Positions 30,527 to 40,214 of a stretch of 64,000 nucleotides of DNA are shown one piece after another. Each line of letters begins with the position of its first letter. The first letter of the stretch is position 1. This DNA comes from Halohasta litorea (GTDB taxonomy: Archaea > Halobacteriota > Halobacteria > Halobacteriales > Haloferacaceae): NCBI RefSeq assembly GCF_024494645.1, contig NZ_JANHDJ010000006.1, forward strand, positions 1 through 64,000, read 5' to 3'. The translations under genes were made by a program, and so were the position numbers. The notes under the pieces were generated by a model. The model saw only the letters and a list, made by a program, of their open reading frames with translations, was not told the DNA's origin and searched no databases.

Positions 30527-31299
30527 GCAACCAAGGGAAATTCACCACCAACCGGAAGACACCTGCTGAGGTAGTCGCATGGGGAAGTGCAGGTTGGGAA
30601 GACGATCTCGACGACCATTCAAACATCACCATCTCCCAGGGCCGGATCAAGCCCCAAGTACACACCCGCCCCCCGAGCGGGATCACCCACTGGACATTCA
30701 ACGATTCAGAAACCCAGGACACCACTATATCCGATGTCTGGGGCGACCACAACGGCACATTACACTCAGTTACAACCAGCGTCGAGGGGCGGTCCTCTGA
30801 CGCATATTCGTTCGATGGCTCAGGATTCATAGAGTTCGATCGCGATATCCTCTCCGAATTATCTCAAACCAGTTTCTCAATTGCCATCCGTGTCTACCGT
30901 ACAGGGCCTGGGGCAATAATCGGGTTCATCTCCGACAACCACGACGACTACATCCTCCTCAGACAGAGATCTGACTATCCAAACTTCCGGCTCAGCAACC
31001 AATTAGAATTGGACACCCCTTGGGCTACATACACGGATCGGTGGGTCGACATTATCCTCGTGTTTAGCATCGAAACTGACTCTCTAACGCTCTACATCGA
31101 AAACGAACAAGTCGATGAAACCACGATTACAAACGCTCTCCCCCTCGATTTAACGAACGAGAGAGCAAGCATTGGTCGAGATCCCCGGTCCTATGACCGA
31201 GGCTTTCACGGCCGCATTTCGGACCTACGCTTCTACAATAAGGCAATCACCCAAGACGAAGTAGACCGCCTATACCACACCGGATCGATAATCCCCTAA
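30523..31299 (+). CDS. LamG-like protein with N-terminal WxxxxW motif (258 aa)
   Basis: Second of the pair, translationally coupled (ATGA). VVAWGSAGWEDDLDD holds Trp20 and Trp25; SNITISQGRIKP follows. The LamG domain shows ITHWTFND, VWGDHNGTLHS, AYSFDGSGFIEF, RWVDIILVFS and the final DLRFYNKAITQDEVDRLY. The two coupled genes have diverged, which may provide two binding specificities. No signal peptide or membrane anchor. Confidence 0.75.
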   Translation: MSNQGKFTTNRKTPAEVVAWGSAGWEDDLDDHSNITISQGRIKPQVHTRPPSGITHWTFNDSETQDTTISDVWGDHNGTLHSVTTSVEGRSSDAYSFDGSGFIEFDRDILSELSQTSFSIAIRVYRTGPGAIIGFISDNHDDYILLRQRSDYPNFRLSNQLELDTPWATYTDRWVDIILVFSIETDSLTLYIENEQVDETTITNALPLDLTNERASIGRDPRSYDRGFHGRISDLRFYNKAITQDEVDRLYHTGSIIP

Positions 31300-31439
31300 C
31301 CCCCGAGACGAAACGCGGTTACCTTGTTTCACCGGTACTGTCCCTTTTGAACAATTATGTACAACCGTCTGATTATACGCCATTCTTTCGTACAATCATT
31401 TGACATGGGTGGAAAAATCCCAGTAACCGAGGAAAATGC

Positions 31440-31490
31440 TTATATCCCCTGTCTGTGGAGGTGGTAGTACGTGGTCTAGAACCACGAGAA
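31440..31490 (+). promoter_or_regulatory. TATA promoter with CGTGGT palindrome
   Basis: CTTATATCCCC near 31440 is followed by the palindrome CGTGGT-CTAG-AACCACG at about 31470-31486, just before the ATG at 31498. GGTCTAGA recurs near 32061, upstream of the next gene, so one regulator may bind both. Confidence 0.5.
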
Positions 31491-31497
31491 ACCAACT

Positions 31498-32046
31498 ATG
31501 AACCGACGCAACTTCGTTATCGGTGCTGGCGGCGCTATCACCGCGGGAACAGTCGGCTCGCTTGCGTTCACGCAGGCGACCGTCGAGCGCAATCTGGATG
31601 TTCAGGTTGTCACGGACGACTCGGCCGACGCGGCCCTGCGGTTCCAGTCCAACGACGGTACGACGATCACGGACGACGGACAGATCGCAATCAACGGAAT
31701 CTCGGAGCACAACGGCGGCGGCGACGCCTACCTCACCCCGAACGGTGAGTTCACCTTCGGCGACGTCGCGAGCCCCTCGACGAACAACGCCTTCACGATG
31801 ACCAACCAGCTCACCTCCGAGCGCACCTTCGACATCTCGATCGCGAACCTCGCGACGACCGACGTCGACTTCGTCATCAAGCTGTTCGACGACACGGGAG
31901 CGGAACTCGGTCAGGTCAACGGCGAGACCGACCTCACGGGCATGGCCCTTACCTCAGGCCAGACTGTCTACGGTGTCATCGAGATCCACACCGGACCCGA
32001 CGACTCCAACGTCACTGGCGACGTGACGATCTCGGCCTCCGCGTAA
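31498..32046 (+). CDS. Exported beta-rich protein, DUF1102/TasA-like (182 aa)
   Basis: MNRRNFVIGAGGAITAGTVG is a Tat-type signal: RRNF followed by a weakly hydrophobic core. The mature part (VERNLDVQVVTDDSADAALRF onward) is beta-rich, acidic and lacks cysteine, like DUF1102/CalY/TasA-type filament subunits (family knowledge). It heads a cluster with a close relative (32114) and an S26 signal peptidase (32980), as in known DUF1102 gene clusters. A role as a secreted filament or surface-fibre subunit is inferred. Confidence 0.65.
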   Translation: MNRRNFVIGAGGAITAGTVGSLAFTQATVERNLDVQVVTDDSADAALRFQSNDGTTITDDGQIAINGISEHNGGGDAYLTPNGEFTFGDVASPSTNNAFTMTNQLTSERTFDISIANLATTDVDFVIKLFDDTGAELGQVNGETDLTGMALTSGQTVYGVIEIHTGPDDSNVTGDVTISASA

Positions 32047-32113
32047 TCCAACTCGAAACTGGTCTAGAGTCACTACTAATCACCCGCCACACCCTCACAA
32101 AATATAGGATGAA

Positions 32114-32968
32114 ATGAACCGACGAAACTTCTTACTCGGCTCAGCAGGCGCTCTCGGAACCGTTACCGTCGGGTCCGTCGCGTATACGTCTGCAACGGCG
32201 GCGCGCACTGTCGATGTTCGTGTCGAAGCGGACGACAGCGCAAGCGCAGCCCTGCGACTTGAGCCGGGTCCAGCAGGAGGCACCGACATTCGCGGGTCGC
32301 AATTAGTTGTGACCGGTGAAGCAGACGATAAGTACACAACACCGGACGGATCGTTCGTCTTCGGTGATGGGACCGACCCAACTAACGTGTACGCATTCCG
32401 GATGACGAACAACCTCACAGAACAGCGTGAGTACGCCCTCACGTCCTACGTCGAGCCCGAGACCGCCGGAGTAGGCGTGAGCCTCTTCGACATCAACGGG
32501 AACGAACTCGGGTCTTCTGCTGGAGCGATCACCGCAGTCAGCTCGGACCTGATCGTCATGGAGACCACGGCGTCCCTTCCGGGGAATACCGGAATCGACA
32601 TCACCGTCTATGAAGATACCGACCCAAACGATGACGCCGCCCCGGTCAACGAAGAACTTGTTGCGCTTGATGACGGTACCAACACCTACGAGCTCCAAAA
32701 CATCGACTTCGACGACGGAAACGAACTCTGGTTCGAAGCAGAGTTCACAACCGACGACACCATCGAAGAAGACCCCTCCCTCAGCGAAGTAACCCTTCGC
32801 AACGACGGAGGCGATGAAATCCAGTCTGTCGACAACACTGGTGAGGTCGTTGTTCTTGACCCCGGCCAGGTCGCATACGCGATCCTAGCCATCGAGACGT
32901 CAACCGATGATACGGATATCTCCGGCATCGTCGAGATCTCGTCATCGGCGAACGAAGACTTCAGCTAG
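32114..32968 (+). CDS. Exported beta-rich protein, DUF1102/TasA-like (284 aa)
   Basis: MNRRNFLLGSAGALGTVTVG is again a Tat-type signal, followed by the same RTVDVRVEADDSASAALRLEP opening as the 31498 protein. It is ~100 residues longer, with an added acidic region (VNEELVALDDGTNTYELQN, near residues 178-197). Probably a second or capping subunit of the same structure. The signal peptidase gene starts 11 nt after its stop. Confidence 0.65.
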   Translation: MNRRNFLLGSAGALGTVTVGSVAYTSATAARTVDVRVEADDSASAALRLEPGPAGGTDIRGSQLVVTGEADDKYTTPDGSFVFGDGTDPTNVYAFRMTNNLTEQREYALTSYVEPETAGVGVSLFDINGNELGSSAGAITAVSSDLIVMETTASLPGNTGIDITVYEDTDPNDDAAPVNEELVALDDGTNTYELQNIDFDDGNELWFEAEFTTDDTIEEDPSLSEVTLRNDGGDEIQSVDNTGEVVVLDPGQVAYAILAIETSTDDTDISGIVEISSSANEDFS

Positions 32969-32979
32969 ACGGTCTTACA

Positions 32980-34026
32980 ATGGGACGTGTAGAATCGGTG
33001 CTGACCGGTTTCGCGCTCCTATTCCTACTCATAACCACACTTAGCCTCGTAGCCCCAGCTGGGACCATGCCCGTCGTCTTCACGTCGCCCATCAGCGACA
33101 GCATGACCCCGACAATCACCCAAGACGACTTCCTCGTTGTGACTGCCGGGGATGTCGAAGTCGGTGATGCGATCCTGTTCGAAACGTCACAGCATAACCG
33201 CAACGTCCTCCACCGGATCGTCGACACTACCGAGGACGGTCAGTACATCACCCAAGGCGACGCTAACGATCTCACGGATCAGCAAGATGGGTTCGAACCG
33301 GTTAGTGACGACGACATCTACGGTTCGGTCATGACGCTTGGAGGGTCAACAACTGTATCAGTACCAATCATCGGTGCGATCCTCTCGAACCCCACCACGG
33401 TCATCTCGATGTGGGTTGTAATTTCGCTCATCGGCTTCGCGCCCACCATCTTCGGAGATAACCAACGGACTTCCCTATCTGTCCCCGTTGAACGGGGCTC
33501 ATCAGACCGGAAGATCGTCATCGGCGTCGCCATCTGTACGATGCTTCTACTCCCGGTCGCAATACTGGGGACTCCCGTTACCGAGGGTGCAACCATCATC
33601 TCATCCGAATCGGTCAACCCAGAAGACGATACTCAACGAACAGCTGCTATCGGCCACTCAACGACCCAGGAGGTGATTCTCACCAGCGACTCCCTCGTCG
33701 GGATGACCCAATCTGCTCACTTAGAAGGCGATCTCCGTCTAGAGGAAGTCCAAAGCTCACCAATACGACCGGAGACAACAGTCTTCGTCAGCAACCCACC
33801 CCGGAAAAGCCCAACAGCGGACATCGCTCAGATCACCCTCTATGCGTACCCGAGCACACTCCCACAATCGACCTTACAGACGCTCGCGAACACCCACCCA
33901 GTTCTCGCAGCGTTAGCAAGCAGCGGCGTGATTGCTTTCATCCTCTCAGCGTCCGCCTTCATATTCATCAATCCACACCGGATCACCCGGCAGAAGAAGG
34001 CCACTATCTATGAAAACAGACGCTGA
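32980..34026 (+). CDS. Signal peptidase I, archaeal S26B type (348 aa)
   Basis: An N-terminal membrane segment (10-27) is followed by VFTSPISDSMTPTI with nucleophile Ser41, the DDFLVV strand, and NVLHRIVDTTEDGQYITQGDAND with the catalytic His and Asp of Ser-His-Asp archaeal enzymes. Two further spans near 130-150 and 170-190 and a C-terminal span near 295-320 make it longer than housekeeping peptidases. It is clustered with two secreted substrates, so it is probably dedicated to processing them. Confidence 0.8.
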   Translation: MGRVESVLTGFALLFLLITTLSLVAPAGTMPVVFTSPISDSMTPTITQDDFLVVTAGDVEVGDAILFETSQHNRNVLHRIVDTTEDGQYITQGDANDLTDQQDGFEPVSDDDIYGSVMTLGGSTTVSVPIIGAILSNPTTVISMWVVISLIGFAPTIFGDNQRTSLSVPVERGSSDRKIVIGVAICTMLLLPVAILGTPVTEGATIISSESVNPEDDTQRTAAIGHSTTQEVILTSDSLVGMTQSAHLEGDLRLEEVQSSPIRPETTVFVSNPPRKSPTADIAQITLYAYPSTLPQSTLQTLANTHPVLAALASSGVIAFILSASAFIFINPHRITRQKKATIYENRR

Positions 34027-34092
34027 CACTACAGAACTGACAAGCAGGTTTATGACCCGCTCCTGTGACCACTTTGATAGTCGACTAGAGAC

Positions 34093-35412
34093 ATGAGCGA
34101 GCATCCATATCACCTCAAATGTAAATGGGCGATCGCAGCCCACGCACGAGCCATCATCGCAGTGAGCATCCTTATCTGCGTCCTCACAAGTCTCATCGTC
34201 CTCACCGGCTTTGTGACCCCGGCCAGTGCATACAGCCCAGCAACACTCCTTGCTGAAGAAGAACCAGAGCCCCCGGAAATCGACCACTTGGTCGATCAAA
34301 CTCAGGAGGTTTCGACGACGGTCGACACGTCCACCTCCGCATACACCGAGGGAGAACGACTCACCAATACGAACACGTATCCGATAGACGCAGCCGGAGA
34401 CATACGGTTTACAGCGTCCGCTGTTGGGACCGAAACGACCCTCACCAAACACCGGGTGCTACTCCAATACGAAGCCACGGTCAACGGCGAAGAAGCCGCC
34501 TTCTGGACCGAGACCTCGACTCTTGAAGAGACCACCATCGATGACTACGAAGAAGGCGAGACCGCCTCCATTCGCTCGCTGATCGATATCGATGATGTCC
34601 ACGAACAGATCCAGGAGTACGACAACGAACTCGGGCAGGATGCGTCCCTGAGTGTCTACACTATCATCGAAACGGACTACTCCTACGAGAGCTCAGAGTC
34701 CCGGATCAGCGACGACGAGCCCGTCATCGCCACCGCCACCGCGAAACACAAACAGGAGATCGTATTCGGAAATACCGTCTTCACGATCCCGACCTCCACA
34801 GACACTACCTCAACCACTACCGGCGGGCTCTCCCAGTCAACAGACTCTGAGGGCGGTCTCACGAACATCACATCGGCCTTCCTCTTTCTCATCAGCGGAG
34901 CGAGTGCCGGCTACTGCTACCGTCACAGAGACGATTACGACGCCGAGATACTCGAAATGAGACTCGAGGAAGTCCAAAACCAAAACTGGATCACGGTCGT
35001 CGACAAGTTCGACAGTTCGGACGCCAGATCGACATCCGCGGTCGGGTCTCTCAAAGACATCATCAACCTCGCGATCGACAAGGGAGACCGTGCCGTGTAC
35101 TGCTACGATCAGCAACTGTTCGTCTTCGTCGACGGAGACACTGAGTATATCTACAGCCCCCCCGAACCACCTCTCGTCGCAGAGAACATCGATATCACCG
35201 AACTAGAATCTACCACGTCCCGAAGCCAAGCTCACAACGGGGAGGAAGACGGGGTGTTCATTTGGGAGGACAGCAGCACCGACACAGCCGAGGTGCCTCA
35301 AGAGGAAGCAGTCCCGCCCACAAACGGCCATGATGACCCGTCAGTCATCCCAGCGGGAAAGTCCAAGAACCCCACAGCGGACGCCATCGACGAGATCTGG
35401 ATTAAGAAATGA
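34093..35412 (+). CDS. DUF5305-like membrane protein (439 aa)
   Basis: N-terminal membrane segment (about 14-45), a long acidic beta-rich extracellular region with YSPATLLAEEEPEPPEIDHL and repeated Thr/Glu strands, a second span near 262-280, then a cytoplasmic half (DKFDSSDARSTSAVGSLKDIINLAIDKGDRAVYCYDQQLFVFVDG) and a disordered tail. This layout and the link to a signal peptidase match DUF5305 proteins of haloarchaea. It may anchor or guide assembly of the exported subunits. Its stop overlaps the next start by 4 nt. Confidence 0.7.
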   Translation: MSEHPYHLKCKWAIAAHARAIIAVSILICVLTSLIVLTGFVTPASAYSPATLLAEEEPEPPEIDHLVDQTQEVSTTVDTSTSAYTEGERLTNTNTYPIDAAGDIRFTASAVGTETTLTKHRVLLQYEATVNGEEAAFWTETSTLEETTIDDYEEGETASIRSLIDIDDVHEQIQEYDNELGQDASLSVYTIIETDYSYESSESRISDDEPVIATATAKHKQEIVFGNTVFTIPTSTDTTSTTTGGLSQSTDSEGGLTNITSAFLFLISGASAGYCYRHRDDYDAEILEMRLEEVQNQNWITVVDKFDSSDARSTSAVGSLKDIINLAIDKGDRAVYCYDQQLFVFVDGDTEYIYSPPEPPLVAENIDITELESTTSRSQAHNGEEDGVFIWEDSSTDTAEVPQEEAVPPTNGHDDPSVIPAGKSKNPTADAIDEIWIKK

Positions 35413-35927
35413 ACCGGAGACAGGCCGACTCGAAGACTAGCCCACACATCTACATCAGCGTATTCGCACTCCTGACCGGCGCTCTCCTCTTTGGGCTCAT
35501 CGGGGCTGAAGCGATGACAACGTCTGATATCACTCGCCAGTCGGAGGTAAACCTAGTCCAAACTGACAGCCAAGACGCCATCATCGGCATCTCTCCACAG
35601 ACTTCGATCCAGGAGAACACGACCAACCAAGAGTTCGCCACGATCTCGAATCACCAATCCACGGCCGGTGACTACACCATTACCCTCGACCCAGCTGTGG
35701 CTGAGAGCGTCTCATTCCGCTCTACGCTCGCGACCAGCGTTTCACCCGATGGATCCACAGCCACAACCACCCTCAGCAGCGGCGAAGCGGTGACTCTCTA
35801 CGTCGACGTAGAACCAACCGCGTCTCAGGACATCGCCACCGCGAGCTTCACAGTAGACGGTGTCGGTGACGGGAAGAATCTCAAGCTCTCAGTCACCAAC
35901 GACGGCCCAACCGTCACCACCGCGTGA
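35409..35927 (+). CDS. Small exported beta-rich protein (172 aa)
   Basis: Polar, basic N-terminus (MNRRQADSKTSPHIY), one hydrophobic segment (about 15-36), then a beta-rich Thr/Ser domain of about 130 residues that could be an immunoglobulin-like or TasA-like fold. Translationally coupled to the DUF5305-like gene. Probably another component of the same surface structure. Confidence 0.65.
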   Translation: MNRRQADSKTSPHIYISVFALLTGALLFGLIGAEAMTTSDITRQSEVNLVQTDSQDAIIGISPQTSIQENTTNQEFATISNHQSTAGDYTITLDPAVAESVSFRSTLATSVSPDGSTATTTLSSGEAVTLYVDVEPTASQDIATASFTVDGVGDGKNLKLSVTNDGPTVTTA

Positions 35928-36023
35928 CCTCCCACGCGATATCACCTGCCCCACCTCTGTCAAATTCAGTACACACCACACCCGAGAGAAACGGCTTTAA
36001 CAGAGTGTTGAGTCGGAATTCGT

Positions 36024-37298
36024 ATGGCGGAAGATCTACCGTGGATGAGGAGCAACCCGAAGGCCGTAACCGGCGACGAAGAGGTGCTCTTCCGAGAAGA
36101 ACAGGAAGAATGGGACGCCTCTATCGAGGAATCGAGATCCCTCTTCTTCTTCGACCAAATCGCAACGACGATCGGCCCTCCTGTCAAGACGAAGACCGAG
36201 ACTCTCGACGTCGTCGGTCAACAGGAAGGCGGCCCGATAATTCTCATGGGGCTCGACTCAGAGCAGGAACCAAACAACAGCAACCACGGCCCACCGGAGG
36301 AACACGCTTCGATGGTCGCGTCGATGCTTGAAAACGTCACCAACGGCAACGACGGGATCATCGTTCTCGGAGCTGCTGACAACGGCGACGACGTCGTCAA
36401 ATACTGGCGCGGCGACGTGGGCAATGACCCACAGGTCGACGAAGAGGTCACCTTCATCTCTGGGGCCGACAACATCCGAAATGTCGACTTCACCGACTAC
36501 GCGATGATCGGTATCCCGAGCAGCAATAACCAAATCAATGGAGGTACCGCCCTAACGAGTTCAGAGAACCGCGCACTCATCGATCGCCAATTCGACATCG
36601 CCATGTTCGTGAACGAAGGCGGCGCACTCCTGGGCAAGACTCAGCACGGCTTCTCTGACAGTGAATCGTGGGAGTACATCAGCCCGCTCGCAAACATCAG
36701 CGCCAGTCAGGACAGTTTCGACAGTATCACTGTCACGGACGCAGGCAAGCATCTCGGTCTCACCCAAAACGGCATGGACGGCTGGTGCTGTTACCATGAG
36801 CGTCTCCATGAGGACAGCGTCCCAGACTTCCTCGACGTTCTCATCCGCAAGGGCGGATCATCTGGCCCACCGGCAGCAATCGGCGGCCACGACGTCATCA
36901 TCGAGCCCGCAGTCCGCGTCGAGAGTACCGGCCCAACCACTGTCGAGGCAGAGACTGTAGTCCAATACAAGATCACGCTCGATAACGCGCTAAACAACCA
37001 CGAGCGGAACGTCGACCTCCTCTTCCGCGTCACCCGAGACGGGGGCATCCAAGAGGGCGACATCACTCTCACGGATGGAACCGCAACCGCCGACGGCTCG
37101 GCGCTCACCAGTGTGATCACTGATGAACCGATCGCCCTCTCGAGCGGCGTCAGCGAAGAATTCACCACGACGCTCTCGTTCAACACCCACGACACCTACC
37201 ATGTCGAGATCGACGCTCTCGACGCCGACACAGGTGAAGTCCCAGCTCGGCTCCCGTTCGATGTCACGTCCATCGACCGACGCCACATCGAGAAGTAG
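36024..37298 (+). CDS. Two-domain protein, GATase-like plus Ig-like (424 aa)
   Basis: Residues about 70-275 look like an alpha/beta fold (PIILMGLDSEQEPNN, GIIVLGAADNGDD, YAMIGIPSSNNQ, DIAMFVNEGGALLG), similar in outline to glutamine-amidotransferase-like domains of haloarchaeal surface proteins, without a catalytic Cys that I can identify. Residues about 290-420 form a beta-rich Ig-like region. No signal peptide is visible. It lies 97 nt after the exported-protein operon and may belong to it. Function unknown. Confidence 0.6.
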   Translation: MAEDLPWMRSNPKAVTGDEEVLFREEQEEWDASIEESRSLFFFDQIATTIGPPVKTKTETLDVVGQQEGGPIILMGLDSEQEPNNSNHGPPEEHASMVASMLENVTNGNDGIIVLGAADNGDDVVKYWRGDVGNDPQVDEEVTFISGADNIRNVDFTDYAMIGIPSSNNQINGGTALTSSENRALIDRQFDIAMFVNEGGALLGKTQHGFSDSESWEYISPLANISASQDSFDSITVTDAGKHLGLTQNGMDGWCCYHERLHEDSVPDFLDVLIRKGGSSGPPAAIGGHDVIIEPAVRVESTGPTTVEAETVVQYKITLDNALNNHERNVDLLFRVTRDGGIQEGDITLTDGTATADGSALTSVITDEPIALSSGVSEEFTTTLSFNTHDTYHVEIDALDADTGEVPARLPFDVTSIDRRHIEK

Positions 37299-37337
37299 TC
37301 TCCCCTGCTGGTTCTTTTGGAACAGCCTAATGCCGTT

Positions 37338-38561
37338 TCACGCCCGACCGTAGGTCAGCGATCGCCACACCCACTCAGCAGGCCCGTACCGGAATCTCTG
37401 GAGCCACAGAACGGATAACACCACTTGGACCACCCAAATCAAGAGAACGATGCCCATCTGCTCCACGCGGCTCACCTGTCCGAATAAGGCAAGCCCATGT
37501 CCGTAGAAGATCGTCGTCGCGACGACCGTCTGAAGCAGATAGTTGCTCAGTGCGGTTCGGCCAACAGACGACAAAGCCTTCTCGACACGCCCACCAGCCC
37601 ACCGCCGACAGAACAGCATAACGACGCCCACATACGAGATAGAGACGAGGATGCTTCCCCAGTAGTTGAACAGCCCCCAGGAAAACCCAGCCACGCTCCC
37701 CCAGTCGTGATAGTGGAGGTACGCGACACCCGCGACCGTGATCGTGATGCCCGCAGTGAAACACCCAGCAACCAATTTGATGTACTCTTCCGAGCTCCGC
37801 TCATTCGAGAGTACACCCCAACGGAACAGGGCCATCCCCAACAGCATCGCACCAGAATACCGCCATCCCGCCCGGTCCACAACCGCAATCGTCTGTGAGT
37901 ACACGTTCGAACCGAACCGATCAGCAGCCAGCGCCGACCAACTACCCTGATGGACAGCAATCTCCTGTTGGAGTTCTTCGGGCGTTGTAGTCCAATACCC
38001 CAATTCCATCCCGTGATCCAGCATCATCACCGTCTCTACCTGCTGGATGAACGGAACCGAGAGGAGAACCACCGCCGCAACCACAAGCCGCTCCGCAGGC
38101 CAGTTATACGCTAAAACGACCACCAACGAGCACAGTGCGTACGTGACCAAGATGTCACCATCCCAGAGAAGATACGCATGAGCCAGCCCGATGACTAAGA
38201 GCCAGAACGTTCGCTTGTAGTGGAGCTTCAGCGCCGGCTCTCCCTTCGATTGCTTGGAAGAGACGAACAGGAGCACACCAGCGCCGAAAAGCATCGAGAA
38301 CAGTACGATAAACTTCTGCTCGACGAAGACGTGGCTTAGCAACCACACGATGTAGTTCGCGCCTTCAAACCCACCGTACGTAGCGGGGTTGATCCTCGCG
38401 ATCGACGGCATCGAGATCGACTGAATATTGATGACGAGTATCCCGAGGATGGCCACGCCTCGGAGAACGTCGAGACTGATGATCCGATCTTCTGGAGTTG
38501 TCGGGGCCGCACTAGAGCTCACAGTTGGGAGAGGATATGGACCCCCCGGTAATGAACCCAC
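37338..38561 (-). CDS. DUF418 (YeiB-like) membrane protein (407 aa)
   Basis: The family signature ISLDVLRGVAILGILVINIQS (about residues 28-48) opens a protein with roughly ten membrane spans and the C-terminal LLIWVVQVVLSVLWLQRFRYGPAEWVWRSLTYG typical of DUF418. Family function is not well defined; acyl-group transfer or lipid-related membrane roles have been proposed. Full family length. A GTG start near 38561 is used because no upstream ATG fits. It faces away from the module-driven gene at 38644. Confidence 0.85.
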   Translation of the reverse strand: MGSLPGGPYPLPTVSSSAAPTTPEDRIISLDVLRGVAILGILVINIQSISMPSIARINPATYGGFEGANYIVWLLSHVFVEQKFIVLFSMLFGAGVLLFVSSKQSKGEPALKLHYKRTFWLLVIGLAHAYLLWDGDILVTYALCSLVVVLAYNWPAERLVVAAVVLLSVPFIQQVETVMMLDHGMELGYWTTTPEELQQEIAVHQGSWSALAADRFGSNVYSQTIAVVDRAGWRYSGAMLLGMALFRWGVLSNERSSEEYIKLVAGCFTAGITITVAGVAYLHYHDWGSVAGFSWGLFNYWGSILVSISYVGVVMLFCRRWAGGRVEKALSSVGRTALSNYLLQTVVATTIFYGHGLALFGQVSRVEQMGIVLLIWVVQVVLSVLWLQRFRYGPAEWVWRSLTYGRA

Positions 38562-38567
38562 CCCTCA

Positions 38568-38604
38568 GATAGAGAATTTGTATCCCCCGAAGGTAGGTGA
38601 AGGT
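38568..38604 (+). promoter_or_regulatory. Palindromic promoter module 27
   Basis: TAGAGAA, TTTGTA at 38577, TCCCCCGAAGGTAGGTGAAGG. It lies 67 nt before the ATG at 38644 and overlaps the start region of the minus-strand DUF418 gene. Confidence 0.6.
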
Positions 38605-38643
38605 CGGTGACTCTGAGAGTTGCCGATCAAGAGGACTAATACC

Positions 38644-38973
38644 ATGAGACGCTCACGCCCATTCCTGCCGCGGACGTACAGTACGGACACGCTCGATGAT
38701 GAACTGGGGATCACCTCCACGCCGAACGACCGATCCATACACACTCTGTTCGCCATCCTGATCAACGACATCGACAGGCGCTCCAATATGAGCCAGTCGC
38801 TGAAAGACGAGGTTCTCACGGGCCTCGGGGAAGCATGGATGTACACGCTCGAACAACAGGAAGGCGAGAAAACCATCGACGTCGAATCCACCCAGCACGG
38901 TGTCTCCACCGACCTGACCACTCACGAAGAGACCCGTCCGTCGCCGACGGGCCACGCCCGAGCCGACGACTAG
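38644..38973 (+). CDS. Hypothetical protein (109 aa)
   Basis: Basic N-terminus (MRRSRPFLPRTY), then a helical region (SIHTLFAILINDIDRRSNMSQSLKDEVLTGLGEAWMYTLEQQEG) and a polar tail. Not recognised. A TTG at 38620 in the same frame is a possible earlier start. Co-transcribed with 38978, which starts 4 nt after its stop. Confidence 0.6.
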   Translation: MRRSRPFLPRTYSTDTLDDELGITSTPNDRSIHTLFAILINDIDRRSNMSQSLKDEVLTGLGEAWMYTLEQQEGEKTIDVESTQHGVSTDLTTHEETRPSPTGHARADD

Positions 38974-38977
38974 CCCC

Positions 38978-39742
38978 ATGCCCCGGACGAAGTACCGGAA
39001 GGAGATCACTGCTGACCCAGCTCACCCATCCGGAAACGACCACTACGCGATCGGCATCTCCCCGCCGACTGCTAGCGATACCACCTACTGCCGGGTCCGG
39101 GTTGAGGGGAAAAGTTGGGGCCGGTCTGGTCGAAAGTTCGAGACCCGCAGCGAGGCGATCGGCTACATCCGGCAGACGCTGGACGACCTCGAGGAGAAGT
39201 CTCTCGACGACAAATACCGAGGGAGCATCAACTACTACCCAGAACCACCCAAACCGTCGAACACACGCTACGTTGTCCACCCGGATTATGAAGGCGAAAT
39301 CGGCCCTCGCGAGATCTGGGGAGATGCGACACTCGGCTCATTCGGCGTCGCTTCCCAGTCACGGCTCGAAGAAAAACCGTGGTACCAGGTACGAGACGCA
39401 TACGCCGACTGGGGCAAGCCACTCGGCGAGGGAGATACCGTACTCCAGCTGTTCGGAGAGCGGCATACTCAGTATGCCTTCTGGTGGTTCACCGTTTCTG
39501 ATGGCTCAGTTCAGATGATCGAATACCAGTTTGGGAGGCCGTCTGTCACAGTGTCCGAATCCTCTTGGACGACTGTAACGCGCTGCGCCGGAGGCATCGG
39601 GCTTACCAGAGCCAAACCTCTGGACCGCCGCCACCTCCCAGCCGACCGTACCCCATTCAGAGTCGGCCACTCCGACGAGGCGATCGTAGAGTGGCTACAA
39701 CAACATCCCCCAGAACCGCCAGAAACCGTTCGACCAGACTAA
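38978..39742 (+). CDS. Hypothetical protein (254 aa)
   Basis: Not recognised. Basic start (MPRTKYRKE), an N-terminal domain with VRVEGKSWGRSGRKFETRSEAIGYI (about 41-65), a central Trp-rich part and a Pro-rich tail. The order suggests two small alpha/beta domains. Directly follows 38644 in one transcript. Confidence 0.6.
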   Translation: MPRTKYRKEITADPAHPSGNDHYAIGISPPTASDTTYCRVRVEGKSWGRSGRKFETRSEAIGYIRQTLDDLEEKSLDDKYRGSINYYPEPPKPSNTRYVVHPDYEGEIGPREIWGDATLGSFGVASQSRLEEKPWYQVRDAYADWGKPLGEGDTVLQLFGERHTQYAFWWFTVSDGSVQMIEYQFGRPSVTVSESSWTTVTRCAGGIGLTRAKPLDRRHLPADRTPFRVGHSDEAIVEWLQQHPPEPPETVRPD

Positions 39743-39888
39743 CGCCGTGGTGTAGATGCTACGTCCCCACACCGCCCGATGAAAATTTGCCGATACGTAT
39801 AAGCACGAATCGGAGGAACGTATCCGTAAGTACCGCCTCAACGTGAGTTCAAGCAGGAAGACAACCGAGCTATCCAAAGATAACCCCG

Positions 39889-40191
39889 ATGGCCCCTAAG
39901 ACCGACACCAGCCTCAAGAGCACAGACATCGCGAACACCACGCAGCTCCTCCAAGCGCCGATGTCTCAAGTCGAGTGCGGAAGGGCTGTCCTCGTCCGGC
40001 GGAATGAAGCAGACAAAATCGTCCAGCACGCCGGCCGCGTTACCAAGCGATCGCACCCGTTCATTACCTTACGGCAGGCCTCACACACCGTCGATGTCAA
40101 CCTCACGGAACACGACTGGGAACTAGCCGATTGGATCCCTATCCGCTCACCCACAGAACGGATGCTCATCAAACAAGAGTGGGAGAAATAG
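39889..40191 (+). CDS. Hypothetical protein (100 aa)
   Basis: Not recognised. A beta-rich core (RAVLVRRNEADKIVQHAGRVTKRSHPFITLRQ) and a charged C-terminus. A TATA-like CGTATAAGC lies near 39795, well upstream, with no module. Confidence 0.55.
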   Translation: MAPKTDTSLKSTDIANTTQLLQAPMSQVECGRAVLVRRNEADKIVQHAGRVTKRSHPFITLRQASHTVDVNLTEHDWELADWIPIRSPTERMLIKQEWEK

Positions 40192-40214
40192 CCAGTCACC
40201 AGCCAACGGCCGCG

